Made by a program: the position numbers and the translations under genes
Assembly: GCF_900156075.1 (NCBI RefSeq)
Contig: NZ_FTMM01000020.1
Location: forward strand, 1 to 56,134
From: Chryseobacterium sp. RU37D
GTDB lineage: Bacteria; Bacteroidota; Bacteroidia; Flavobacteriales; Weeksellaceae
Direction of reading: 5' to 3'
DNA: 56,134 nucleotides
Part shown: positions 49,230 through 56,134 of the stretch, piece after piece
How the letters are laid out: every line of letters begins with the position of its first letter
How positions within the stretch are numbered: position 1 is the first letter of the stretch
The notes under the pieces: generated by a model
The model's input: the letters and a program-made list of their open reading frames with translations, nothing else
The model's database searches: none
What the model was told of the DNA's origin: nothing

Positions 49230-50822
49230 TTACATTGCTCTTCTGTGTGTAACAAGAATATGAGAATCTTCATCTCTTTCATAATCTCTGTAGGAAGTTT
49301 TAAAACCTAGAAGTTCCACTGTAATATCTTCTTCCTTTGCCCGGATATTGGCAAAATCCTGAATCATCTCTAGAACATCCGTTGCAATATATGAGGTGCC
49401 TCTGGCATCGATGGTAACGGAAGAATCTGGTTTTATGTTTTTTAAGGTTTTTTTGATCGCGGCTTTATTCAGGAAAGAGACTTCCTCGGCAAGCTTAATG
49501 TTGATTCCATCTGCATCATCCAGCTTTTCACGACTTAAATAATACGCTCTTTTCATGTTTCCCTGGAGAATATAGAAAACGGAAATTGCAAGGCCTATTC
49601 CCACACCTTTTAATAAATCGGTTGCCACAACGGCTACGACAGTTGCTACAAACGGGATAAACTGGAATTTACCCAAACGCCAGAAATGTTTGAATGTTGT
49701 CGGTTTTGCCAGTTTATACCCTACCATAATAAGCACGGCCGCTAAGGTTGCCAGCGGAATAAGATTCAAAATAACCGGAATGGATAATACACAGATCAAT
49801 AATAATGTCCCATGAATAATGGTAGATGCCTTCGAAGTCGCTCCAGCATTCGCATTTGCAGAACTTCTCACTACTACGGAAGTCATCGGAAGCCCGCCGA
49901 TAAATGAGCTTATCAGATTGCCAATTCCCTGTGCTTTTAATTCCAAGTTGGTGTCCGTGATTCTTCGTTGCTTGTCTAATCTGTCGGATGCTTCAATACA
50001 AAGCAGTGTCTCTATGGAAGCCACAATAGCAATAGTAGCACCCACGATCCAAACTTTAGGGTTGGTAAATCCTGTGAAATCCGGCATTGTCACCAGATTC
50101 TTAAAATCATCAAAAGACTGGGGAACCGGCAGTGAAACCAAATGCTGTGTCTGAATTGCTAATGAACTTCCTGTCATTTTGAAAACTTCGTTAAGTACAA
50201 TTCCTGCAACTACGGCTACCAAAGCTCCCGGAAGCATTTTTATTCTTTTTAAAGCCTGCACTCTGTCCCAGGTGGTCAAAATAGTAATAGATACTAAGGT
50301 TACAATAATAGCCCCCGGATGAACCGCCCCGAATAATTCTGTAAAGTATCCGAAGTTTAAGCCGTTATCAAAAATAGATTCATGACCTTCATAATCTTTA
50401 TCAAACCCCAGAGCATGAGGAATTTGTTTTAAAATAATAATAATACCAATGGCAGCGAGCATTCCTTCAATAACATTGTTTGGAAAATAATTGGAAATAC
50501 TTCCTGCTCTTATAAATCCTAAGACCAATTGAATGAGTCCCGCAATAATTCCTGCGCAAAGAAAAAGCTCAAATACGCCAAGATCTGTAATGGCCGTTAA
50601 AACAATTGCGGTAAGACCGGCAGCCGGACCTGAAACAGATATATTTGAATTGCTGATTAATCCTACCACCAGACCACCAACAATCCCCGCAATAATACCA
50701 GATAAGGGAGGTGCACCTGATGCTAAAGCGATACCTAAACACAAAGGTAATGCAACTAAAAATACTACGAGTCCTGAGGGGAAATTATCCTTTATTCCTC
50801 CTATTAATGATGTCTTTTTCAT
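49230..50822 (-). CDS. SulP family anion transporter with STAS domain, probable bicarbonate transporter
   Basis: The 530-residue protein has the SulP membrane core (about 12-425; FPSGLVVFLVALPLCLGIALASGAP at the N-terminus, GPAAGLTAIVLTA, and SIETLLCIEASDRLDKQRR with the central acidic pair) and a C-terminal STAS-like domain (about 430-520; INIKLAEEVSFLNKAAIKKTL). SulP proteins carry sulfate, bicarbonate or other anions; BicA is the sodium-coupled bicarbonate example. Position between two carbonic anhydrases strongly suggests bicarbonate. The 131-base gap upstream has no clear promoter, so it probably belongs to the operon starting with the first carbonic anhydrase. Confidence 0.93.
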   Translation of the reverse strand: MKKTSLIGGIKDNFPSGLVVFLVALPLCLGIALASGAPPLSGIIAGIVGGLVVGLISNSNISVSGPAAGLTAIVLTAITDLGVFELFLCAGIIAGLIQLVLGFIRAGSISNYFPNNVIEGMLAAIGIIIILKQIPHALGFDKDYEGHESIFDNGLNFGYFTELFGAVHPGAIIVTLVSITILTTWDRVQALKRIKMLPGALVAVVAGIVLNEVFKMTGSSLAIQTQHLVSLPVPQSFDDFKNLVTMPDFTGFTNPKVWIVGATIAIVASIETLLCIEASDRLDKQRRITDTNLELKAQGIGNLISSFIGGLPMTSVVVRSSANANAGATSKASTIIHGTLLLICVLSIPVILNLIPLATLAAVLIMVGYKLAKPTTFKHFWRLGKFQFIPFVATVVAVVATDLLKGVGIGLAISVFYILQGNMKRAYYLSREKLDDADGINIKLAEEVSFLNKAAIKKTLKNIKPDSSVTIDARGTSYIATDVLEMIQDFANIRAKEEDITVELLGFKTSYRDYERDEDSHILVTHRRAM

Positions 50823-50953
50823 GATGTGAAGATGTGTGATATAATCGCTTAAATATCTCTAAATAAACTGATTAAAAAAGATTGGAATTTTAATTTAAAG
50901 CACGTGTTATCCTATCAAAAAATGATGCGAATAATAAAAGCCGACTGAGAGAA

Positions 50954-51253
50954 TTATGCTTCCGGAGGCGGAGAAAATACAGTAAGCAAAGGTGACAGAT
51001 GAAAGGAATCATCTATAAGAATAAAAGACTTGCCTTCTTTAGAAGGCTCAAAAAACTTCAGATAATCAAATACATCCAACGTTTTTGGGAGGGTTTTTTC
51101 ATATACGATAAAAGTGGAAGGATGAGAATGTGGCTCTTCTTCATTGATCACTACATTGGTTCTTGTAAGATCCCAGCCCAAAAACGAAGCAATACCAGGT
51201 AATGCTGTAAAATTCATGAAAAGCAATAATGTAATAATACTCCAGAATTTCAT
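50954..51253 (-). CDS. Small exported or membrane-anchored protein between carbonic anhydrase and SulP
   Basis: The 99-residue protein begins with a hydrophobic segment (about 1-22, WSIITLLLFMNFTALPGIA) that is a signal peptide or anchor. The rest is acidic and aromatic, with NEEEPHSHPSTF (possible metal-binding histidines) and a C-terminal LLTVFSPPPEA. I do not recognise a family. It lies 26 bases after the carbonic anhydrase gene and 131 bases before SulP, on the same strand, so it is probably part of the same operon and may be an accessory of bicarbonate uptake (inference). Confidence 0.75.
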   Translation of the reverse strand: MKFWSIITLLLFMNFTALPGIASFLGWDLTRTNVVINEEEPHSHPSTFIVYEKTLPKTLDVFDYLKFFEPSKEGKSFILIDDSFHLSPLLTVFSPPPEA

Positions 51254-51279
51254 TTTGATTCTCTTTTTAATAAAAACTT

Positions 51280-51948
51280 TTATTTTTTCTTTCGGCTCAT
51301 TATCCAGTCAGAACTTGTAAGGTTGTAGATTTTTTGGATGTCTTTTAATATTTTTTCAAAGTCAATTTCAAGATCAATAATCTTACCAGTTCTAAGATCA
51401 AATACCCAACCATGGACAATAGGATGCTCTTCTAAAATATATCTTTCTTGCACACATGCCATTTTGATCACGTTGATGCACTGTTCCTGAACGTTTAGCT
51501 CAACAAGCCTGTCATAACGCTTTCCTTCATCCTCAATATTATCCAATTCGGCCTGGTGTAGCCTGTAGACATCCCTGATGTTTCTCAGCCAAGGATTCAG
51601 AAGGCCCAGGTCCTGAGGAGTCATTGCTGCCTTTACACCGCCGCAATTATAGTGGCCGCAGACAATAATGTGCTTTACTTTCAGATGTTCTACGGCGTAT
51701 TGAATGACTGCTGTAGAGCTCATGTCTAAAGTATTGACCACATTGGCGATATTTCTGTGAACAAAAACTTCACCTGGCTTTGCTCCCATCAATTCTTCTG
51801 CTGTAGCCCTGCTGTCTGAACACCCTATATATAAATAATCAGGATGCTGAGTTTTAGCAAGCTCTTCAAAGAAATTAGGGTTGTCAGCTATCTTAGATTC
51901 TACCCATTTTCTATTGTTTTCAAAAATAACCTCGTACGATTGTGACAT
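51280..51948 (-). CDS. can: Beta-carbonic anhydrase, Can type
   Basis: The 222-residue cytoplasmic protein is a beta-class carbonic anhydrase with zinc ligands Cys43, His99 and Cys102 and the Asp45-Arg47 pair (IGCSDSRATAEE; VCGHYNCGGV). Its sequence (VFVHRNIANVV, VVHGWVFDLRTGKI-like C-terminus) is closest to the E. coli Can/YadF type and only distantly related to the second carbonic anhydrase in this operon, so the two are not recent duplicates. It is the first gene of the operon. A possible -7 box, TATTTTTG, lies at 52038-52031, 82 bases upstream. Confidence 0.95.
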   Translation of the reverse strand: MSQSYEVIFENNRKWVESKIADNPNFFEELAKTQHPDYLYIGCSDSRATAEELMGAKPGEVFVHRNIANVVNTLDMSSTAVIQYAVEHLKVKHIIVCGHYNCGGVKAAMTPQDLGLLNPWLRNIRDVYRLHQAELDNIEDEGKRYDRLVELNVQEQCINVIKMACVQERYILEEHPIVHGWVFDLRTGKIIDLEIDFEKILKDIQKIYNLTSSDWIMSRKKK

Positions 51949-52224
51949 AATCTAAAATTTGTAAATTTTTATAATTATTTAATTTCGATTAAATTATTTT
52001 TAAATTCAATAGACCAAATCAATAATTATACAAAAATATAATTTTTCCCGAAATAGCAATTAGTTTTAACAAAGTTTAATATTAAAATGTGCTTAAAATC
52101 ATAAATTAAACTTTGTAAATTGACTATTTCTAGGGTTTTGATTAAATTATGATAAAGTTACAAACTTGATCAAAAATAACAATTGCCATATTGAAGTTTT
52201 ATTAACTAATCTTTTTGAAATATC

Positions 52225-52782
52225 TTAAATTTTATTATTGATATAACCTTCTGTTGCATTAGTATGGGGATAAACCTTTGCAGGATTTCCTATTACGACA
52301 GAATTTTCCGGGACATCAAAATTTACATAAGAGTTTGGACCCACCAAAACATTATTTCCAATCGTTATTCCTCCTACCAGTACGGCATTTGTGCCAATCC
52401 AGACTTCATCACCAATAATGGGAAATCCGGCATTCTTTCCTCTGTTTTGCTGCCCGATTGTGACCCCCTGTGCAATATTGCAATTTTTCCCGATTTTAGT
52501 ATTGGGGTTAATCACCAAACTTCCCCAATGCCCAAGGTAGAAACCTTCCCCAATTTCTGTTTCCGGATAAATCTGAAAACCATATTTAATTTGATGGTGT
52601 CGTAAAATGAATCTCCAGAAAAGTCCAAGGATAGATTTTTTCTTAAACTTTTGAGCCTGCCTTAGTATATAAATAAAATGAAGATTCGGGTTGACGCATT
52701 TTGCCCAAATTTCAAAGGAGGAAAGCCATTTTCCACTTTCCCGGTAAAAATCTTTTTGAAGAGTAGAATATTGATCTGCCAT
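52225..52782 (-). CDS. Serine acetyltransferase-like hexapeptide-repeat acetyltransferase
   Basis: The 185-residue protein has an N-terminal helical part (about 1-70) and a left-handed beta-helix of hexapeptide repeats (about 75-170; NPNTKIGKNCNIAQGVTIG, GDEVWIGTNAVLVGGITIG), the fold of CysE-type O-acetyltransferases. It is shorter than CysE (273 residues). Location beside glycosyltransferase genes suggests acetylation of a surface polysaccharide rather than cysteine synthesis. The -7 box TACATTTG (52794-52787) is four bases before the ATG. The upstream gene ends 44 bases away, so it probably has its own promoter. Confidence 0.9.
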   Translation of the reverse strand: MADQYSTLQKDFYRESGKWLSSFEIWAKCVNPNLHFIYILRQAQKFKKKSILGLFWRFILRHHQIKYGFQIYPETEIGEGFYLGHWGSLVINPNTKIGKNCNIAQGVTIGQQNRGKNAGFPIIGDEVWIGTNAVLVGGITIGNNVLVGPNSYVNFDVPENSVVIGNPAKVYPHTNATEGYINNKI

Positions 52783-52786
52783 AAAA

Positions 52787-52794
52787 CAAATGTA
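52787..52794 (-). promoter_or_regulatory. -7 box four bases before the acetyltransferase ATG
   Basis: TACATTTG on the minus strand, then TTTT, then the ATG at 52782. Confidence 0.5.
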
Positions 52795-52825
52795 AGGAAT
52801 CTATTGTTTTTAAAGATTAATTTAG

Positions 52826-53977
52826 TTATAATTCGTCTAAGATAGATGTAATTTTATTAACCGAATTTTCCAGATTAAACGGCATTTCGTAATTCATTAG
52901 TTTTTCAGAATATTTTTCGAATGATTCGGGATCAGACAAAGCTTTTTTCATTCCGTCATAAATTCCTTCTTCTGAATTTTCTACAATTAAACCTAATTCG
53001 CCGTTGTTCAGCATTTCGGCTGATCCGGAAACCTGAGTAGAAATAATTTTCTTTTTTAAGGTAATTGCTTCAAATAATACCGTCGGAAAACCTTCATATC
53101 TTGAGCTTAAAATATAGAAGTCTGCATTTTTGAAATATGGATAAGGATTATCTGTAAAGCCCAGCATTGTTGCTGTATTGTCTACTCCAAGGTCTGATTT
53201 TAATTTTTTAATGTTTTCAAAATCATAGCCATCACCTACGATCAAAACTTTATGCTGAAAACCTTCTTTCAGGAGTCTTTTATGAACTTTCAACAATCTG
53301 TCAAAGCCTTTTTGTGGAAAAACGGTTCCTACGGAAATAAAAGTCGGAATATTTTTATCAAACTCATAATTGATGACCGGCTGGTCTGCCTTTGCAATGA
53401 ATTCTTCTGTGTCTAAAGGATTATAAATTTTTACGATTTTCTGTTTTTCTGTTTCATTTTTTGCCAGACTGTGGAAAAACTGTTCGATCTTTTCTGAGAT
53501 CACCATGATTTTATCAAACCCGAAAAATTTTCTGATTTCATGATCGGTATATCCTTTCACCTGAGAAAGGTCATTGTGGATCCAGACTACTTTTTTTGAA
53601 GACTGTATCGGAGAACCTAGGATTTCATCGCGCATGCCGTGGATGGCTGCAAACTCGATGTCGTATTTTTTATTTTTAAGCTTTCCTTTGTACAGCAGAT
53701 TAGGAAGTTTTTTTAATATCTTTTCATGAAGCACCCTTGCCGCCTTTCTGGGAATTTCGTGAGGGCGATTTGTGGTGATCATTTCTCCTTTGTGGAGGTG
53801 TAAAATATTAATCCAATCAGGAACTTCGGGTAAATATTTACCCGAATAAAGGTTTAGCAGCAAATCTATTTCATACTTATCTTTACGAAGGTTTTTCAGG
53901 AATGTAACCAGAACTTTTTCGGCGCCTCCATGACGCAGGGAACCGATACGGATGAGGATTTTCTTTTTTTCAGTCAT
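52826..53977 (-). CDS. Glycosyltransferase family 4 protein
   Basis: The 383-residue GT-B enzyme has an N-terminal acceptor domain starting ILIRIGSLRHGGAEKVL (5-21; the glycine-rich loop) and a C-terminal nucleotide-sugar domain with SVGTVFPQKGFDRLL (about 216-230), HKVLIVGDG, and SSRYEGFPTVLFEA (about 292-305), the retaining-GT E-x7-E type motif. It transfers a sugar, unknown, to a growing polysaccharide or glycolipid at the cytoplasmic face. It is the third gene from the right edge in a minus-strand glycosyltransferase cluster, 121 bases after the GT2 gene. Confidence 0.92.
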   Translation of the reverse strand: MTEKKKILIRIGSLRHGGAEKVLVTFLKNLRKDKYEIDLLLNLYSGKYLPEVPDWINILHLHKGEMITTNRPHEIPRKAARVLHEKILKKLPNLLYKGKLKNKKYDIEFAAIHGMRDEILGSPIQSSKKVVWIHNDLSQVKGYTDHEIRKFFGFDKIMVISEKIEQFFHSLAKNETEKQKIVKIYNPLDTEEFIAKADQPVINYEFDKNIPTFISVGTVFPQKGFDRLLKVHKRLLKEGFQHKVLIVGDGYDFENIKKLKSDLGVDNTATMLGFTDNPYPYFKNADFYILSSRYEGFPTVLFEAITLKKKIISTQVSGSAEMLNNGELGLIVENSEEGIYDGMKKALSDPESFEKYSEKLMNYEMPFNLENSVNKITSILDEL

Positions 53978-54097
53978 TTTCCATTTTTAGGATTGTTCCT
54001 ATTTCATAAGCGGATAAAATTACGAACTATTTTTTGCTATACCATAATTATAAATAAATTTAAGAGATAAAATTTCTATTTTAAAAAAGTCTGAAGT

Positions 54098-54949
54098 TTA
54101 GTCAATGACGATATTGTTTTTATATAATTTTTTATACTTGAAATAGGTAAATAAAGATGGAAAAAATATGATTAATAATAATTTTATAATATGCTTTTTG
54201 TGTGTCGTAAAATTATTGATTACATATTGATTAACCTCTTCCTGGGTTATTACTTTATGAGGATTAAACTGTGATTTAATAAAAGATTCCACTTCGTCTT
54301 TCGTATTGAGATATTTCTGCGAGAGAGATTGGCTGTTATAGATTCTCCTATACAGGCAGAATGGTAATTTGAAACACTTAAAGCTGAATCCCAAGACTGC
54401 AGCTCTGGCAAAAAAATCCCTGTCCTCCGAAAAGGACAGATTTTCATTAAAAAAAACCTTAGAGCTCAGCTCCTTTTTAAATAAAGTGGAAGATGGAGTA
54501 AGCATATTACTAATATATATCAGCTGAAACATTGAAAACTCACATTTTTTATGAAGAAATTCGGTATCCCCAAAAGCCTGAAGATCACAGTATAAAACAT
54601 CATAGGTGCTGTTATAATCCAAATAGGCGATGGCATTATTAATAGTCGGTAAAAGCTTGTCGTCTGAATCCAAGCATAAAATATATTTACCTTTTGCTCT
54701 TTTCAATCCTACATTTCTGCTTGCAGAAACCCCTGAGTTTTCCTTGTGGATCATTACTGCATTGGGATTTTTATATTCTTGTAGAAAGTGTAATAGCTCT
54801 ACGTCTGTAGACCCGTCATTAATGATTATGATCTCATAAGGATATTTGATTTGCGACTGTTCGATGCTTTCCAGGCATTCTTTGACATAGGGTAGTGGGG
54901 TATTGTATACGGGTATTATTATAGAAAGTTTTAAAGTATCTTTTTCCAT
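54098..54949 (-). CDS. Glycosyltransferase family 2 protein
   Basis: The protein is 283 residues from the ATG at 54949; a TTG at 54976 would extend it by nine Lys/Asn-rich residues and a longer overlap with the upstream gene, so I prefer the ATG. It has the GT-A core: LSIIIPVYNTPLPYVKECL (about 7-25), IIINDGSTD (about 40-48), NSGVSASRNVGLKRAKG, and the metal-binding DSDD (LCLDSDDKLLP, about 94). A C-terminal hydrophobic stretch (KHIIKLLLIIFFPSLF) may be membrane-associated. Its start overlaps the GT4 stop by 19 bases, so it is translationally coupled. The sugar is unknown. Confidence 0.92.
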   Translation of the reverse strand: MEKDTLKLSIIIPVYNTPLPYVKECLESIEQSQIKYPYEIIIINDGSTDVELLHFLQEYKNPNAVMIHKENSGVSASRNVGLKRAKGKYILCLDSDDKLLPTINNAIAYLDYNSTYDVLYCDLQAFGDTEFLHKKCEFSMFQLIYISNMLTPSSTLFKKELSSKVFFNENLSFSEDRDFFARAAVLGFSFKCFKLPFCLYRRIYNSQSLSQKYLNTKDEVESFIKSQFNPHKVITQEEVNQYVINNFTTHKKHIIKLLLIIFFPSLFTYFKYKKLYKNNIVID

Positions 54950-56088
54950 TGTTGTGTTATTTTTTCTTTTTTCCAATGAGCTGTCTCTTCAAATGAAGAT
55001 TTCATCAGGGTATTAAGCAGGTTTTCATCATGAGTAAGTTTTTCCAAACTTTTAATAAAAGGCTCTGGATCATGAAGGGGAATTAAAAAACCATTTTTTT
55101 CGTTGATAATGTCGGAAGGACCGTAGTCACAATCATATGCAATCAGGGCATTGCTGGAGAACATCGCTTCCAAAAGCACCATTCCGAAAGCTTCATTGGT
55201 AGAGGTAAGGCATGATATTTTGGATCTTGCCATGAGGCGGTATACATCATCACTATTACCGTGCCCTAAAAATTTTATTCTGTTCTGTAAATTATTTGCT
55301 TCCAGAAACTTCTGTAGAGTTTCTTTTTCCCGTCCCTGTCCCATTATTTCCGCCTTCCAATCAGTAGGTATATTGCTTTTTAAGAATATTTCTAAAAATG
55401 CCATGACATTTTTTTCAGGATCAAGGCGACAAATCATAGAAATAAGATTTTCTTTTTTTAGAGGAGGGATATAGGAAAGAGAATCTAGGTGATCATCAAT
55501 AATGTTATAAATAAAATGGGTGTTTTTATTCAGGCTGTTATAGTGATCGAAGCCGCCCTTATTGATACAAACGATTCCTTTAAGGTTTTTGTAATATTTC
55601 CTTAATGTACCATACCAGAGCTTTCCGCCGGTTTTGTAGCTGATATGTTCCCAGGCGATTGTTTTCTTGCTTACCTCGCTGTCAAGAGCAAGCATGGATG
55701 AAAGCTTATACCAGCATGGGACGATGGTATCGTAATGACGATGGTTTTTTTTAATCCATTTTTTTAAGACTCGGTAAGATCCCAGGTCATACAAATAAGA
55801 ATGTATGTTATAGATCTTGGGGATAGATTTAAAGTTTTTAAATAGATAGGTTGCAAGTTTTGAATATCTGTCAGCGAAAGAATCACTGTAGTGCTTCTTT
55901 ATTTTAGGGTTGATAGGATAAAAATCCTCATGCGGAGCCATTAAATAAAGTATGTCGATTTCATAACCCTGATCAGAAAGATCAGAAGTGAGACTGCTCA
56001 GAACCTTGGATATACCATTGGGTTTTATATTCTGATAATGAAGTTGTTTAAACTTATTTAGACAAAAAAGTTCCAAGAAAATTAGCAA
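54931..56088 (-). CDS. Glycosyltransferase family 4 protein, 5' end uncertain
   Basis: The GT-B C-terminal domain is complete: ISMICRLDPEKNVMAFLEIF, LGHGNSDDVYRLMARSKISCLTSTNEAFGMVLLEAMF and YDCDYGPSDIINEKNGFL. The N-terminal domain begins properly near NIKPNGISKVLSSL. The only start codon in frame before that is a TTG (56088), which gives 385 residues with an implausible leader LIFLELFCLNKF. The frame stays open to the right edge of the window, so the gene may extend beyond it or carry a frameshift. It is the first visible gene of the glycosyltransferase cluster and overlaps the GT2 gene by 19 bases. Confidence 0.85.
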   Translation of the reverse strand: MLIFLELFCLNKFKQLHYQNIKPNGISKVLSSLTSDLSDQGYEIDILYLMAPHEDFYPINPKIKKHYSDSFADRYSKLATYLFKNFKSIPKIYNIHSYLYDLGSYRVLKKWIKKNHRHYDTIVPCWYKLSSMLALDSEVSKKTIAWEHISYKTGGKLWYGTLRKYYKNLKGIVCINKGGFDHYNSLNKNTHFIYNIIDDHLDSLSYIPPLKKENLISMICRLDPEKNVMAFLEIFLKSNIPTDWKAEIMGQGREKETLQKFLEANNLQNRIKFLGHGNSDDVYRLMARSKISCLTSTNEAFGMVLLEAMFSSNALIAYDCDYGPSDIINEKNGFLIPLHDPEPFIKSLEKLTHDENLLNTLMKSSFEETAHWKKEKITQQWKKIL

Positions 56089-56134
56089 TTTTGGATTGCA
56101 ATTTAAAAAACTAATAATCTGGAACTCATCAGTA

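Noticed and set aside
1..56134. tRNA, rRNA and common riboswitches
   Set aside because: I looked in the intergenic gaps for tRNA T-loop signatures, rRNA segments and recognisable riboswitch cores and found none. Without a covariance search, small unknown RNAs could be missed.

Overview
The window reads as a chromosomal segment of a Flavobacteriia bacterium of the Chryseobacterium type (Weeksellaceae, Bacteroidota). This is inferred from five large proteins ending in the gliding-motility/T9SS type B sorting domain, two TonB-dependent receptors, a flavobacterial exosortase F (XrtF) pair, DUF4293, DUF5689 and DUF6702 family proteins, low GC, and repeated TAnnTTTG promoter boxes (the Bacteroidota -7 element). 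No tRNA, rRNA, CRISPR array, prophage or intact insertion sequence was seen.

Layout, left to right. (1) 1-3.5 kb: a DUF4293 membrane protein diverges from rho, followed by a Mn-type superoxide dismutase. (2) 3.5-9.8 kb: an exported EEP-family nuclease/phosphatase diverges from a TonB-dependent receptor and a DUF5689 lipoprotein, possibly a nucleic-acid or phosphate scavenging locus. (3) 10-13.7 kb, minus strand: an AmgK-like sugar kinase, a stand-alone RapZ C-terminal domain, a MurU-like nucleotidyltransferase, a LOG-family protein and a DUF6702 protein. The kinase and nucleotidyltransferase suggest cell-wall amino-sugar recycling. (4) 13.7-14.7 kb: xrtF and its partner gene. (5) 14.8-23.5 kb: a CDF metal exporter, asd, a small membrane protein, a second TonB-dependent receptor, and a nitroreductase-nadB-nadC operon for NAD synthesis.

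(6) 23.6-37.4 kb: five paralogous T9SS-secreted surface proteins, all on the minus strand. Three have an L-type lectin domain and two have a different N-terminal domain. The essential pair dnaB-rnhA sits in the middle of this array. (7) 37.4-44.9 kb: an MFS transporter, a small lipoprotein, a GH3 family protein, a short exported protein with a tandem peptide repeat, and mfd. (8) 45-48.3 kb: two tandem paralogous lipoproteins, pth and a small exported protein. (9) 48.5-52 kb: a SulP anion transporter between two beta-carbonic anhydrases, with a small unknown gene, which looks like a bicarbonate-supply operon. (10) 52.2 kb to the right edge: a serine-acetyltransferase-like protein and three glycosyltransferases, the end of a surface polysaccharide locus.

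The observations most worth following are: an SSB-like acidic tail on DnaB encoded just upstream of RNase HI; a recurring TAnnTTTG-N4-ATG start architecture that predicts leaderless mRNAs; three kinds of dispersed intergenic palindromes; the kinase/RapZ-C/MurU linkage; an N/Q-rich disordered insert in Rho; and a terminator-like hairpin in the mfd leader. All functional statements are by recognition of protein families from sequence; no database search was run.
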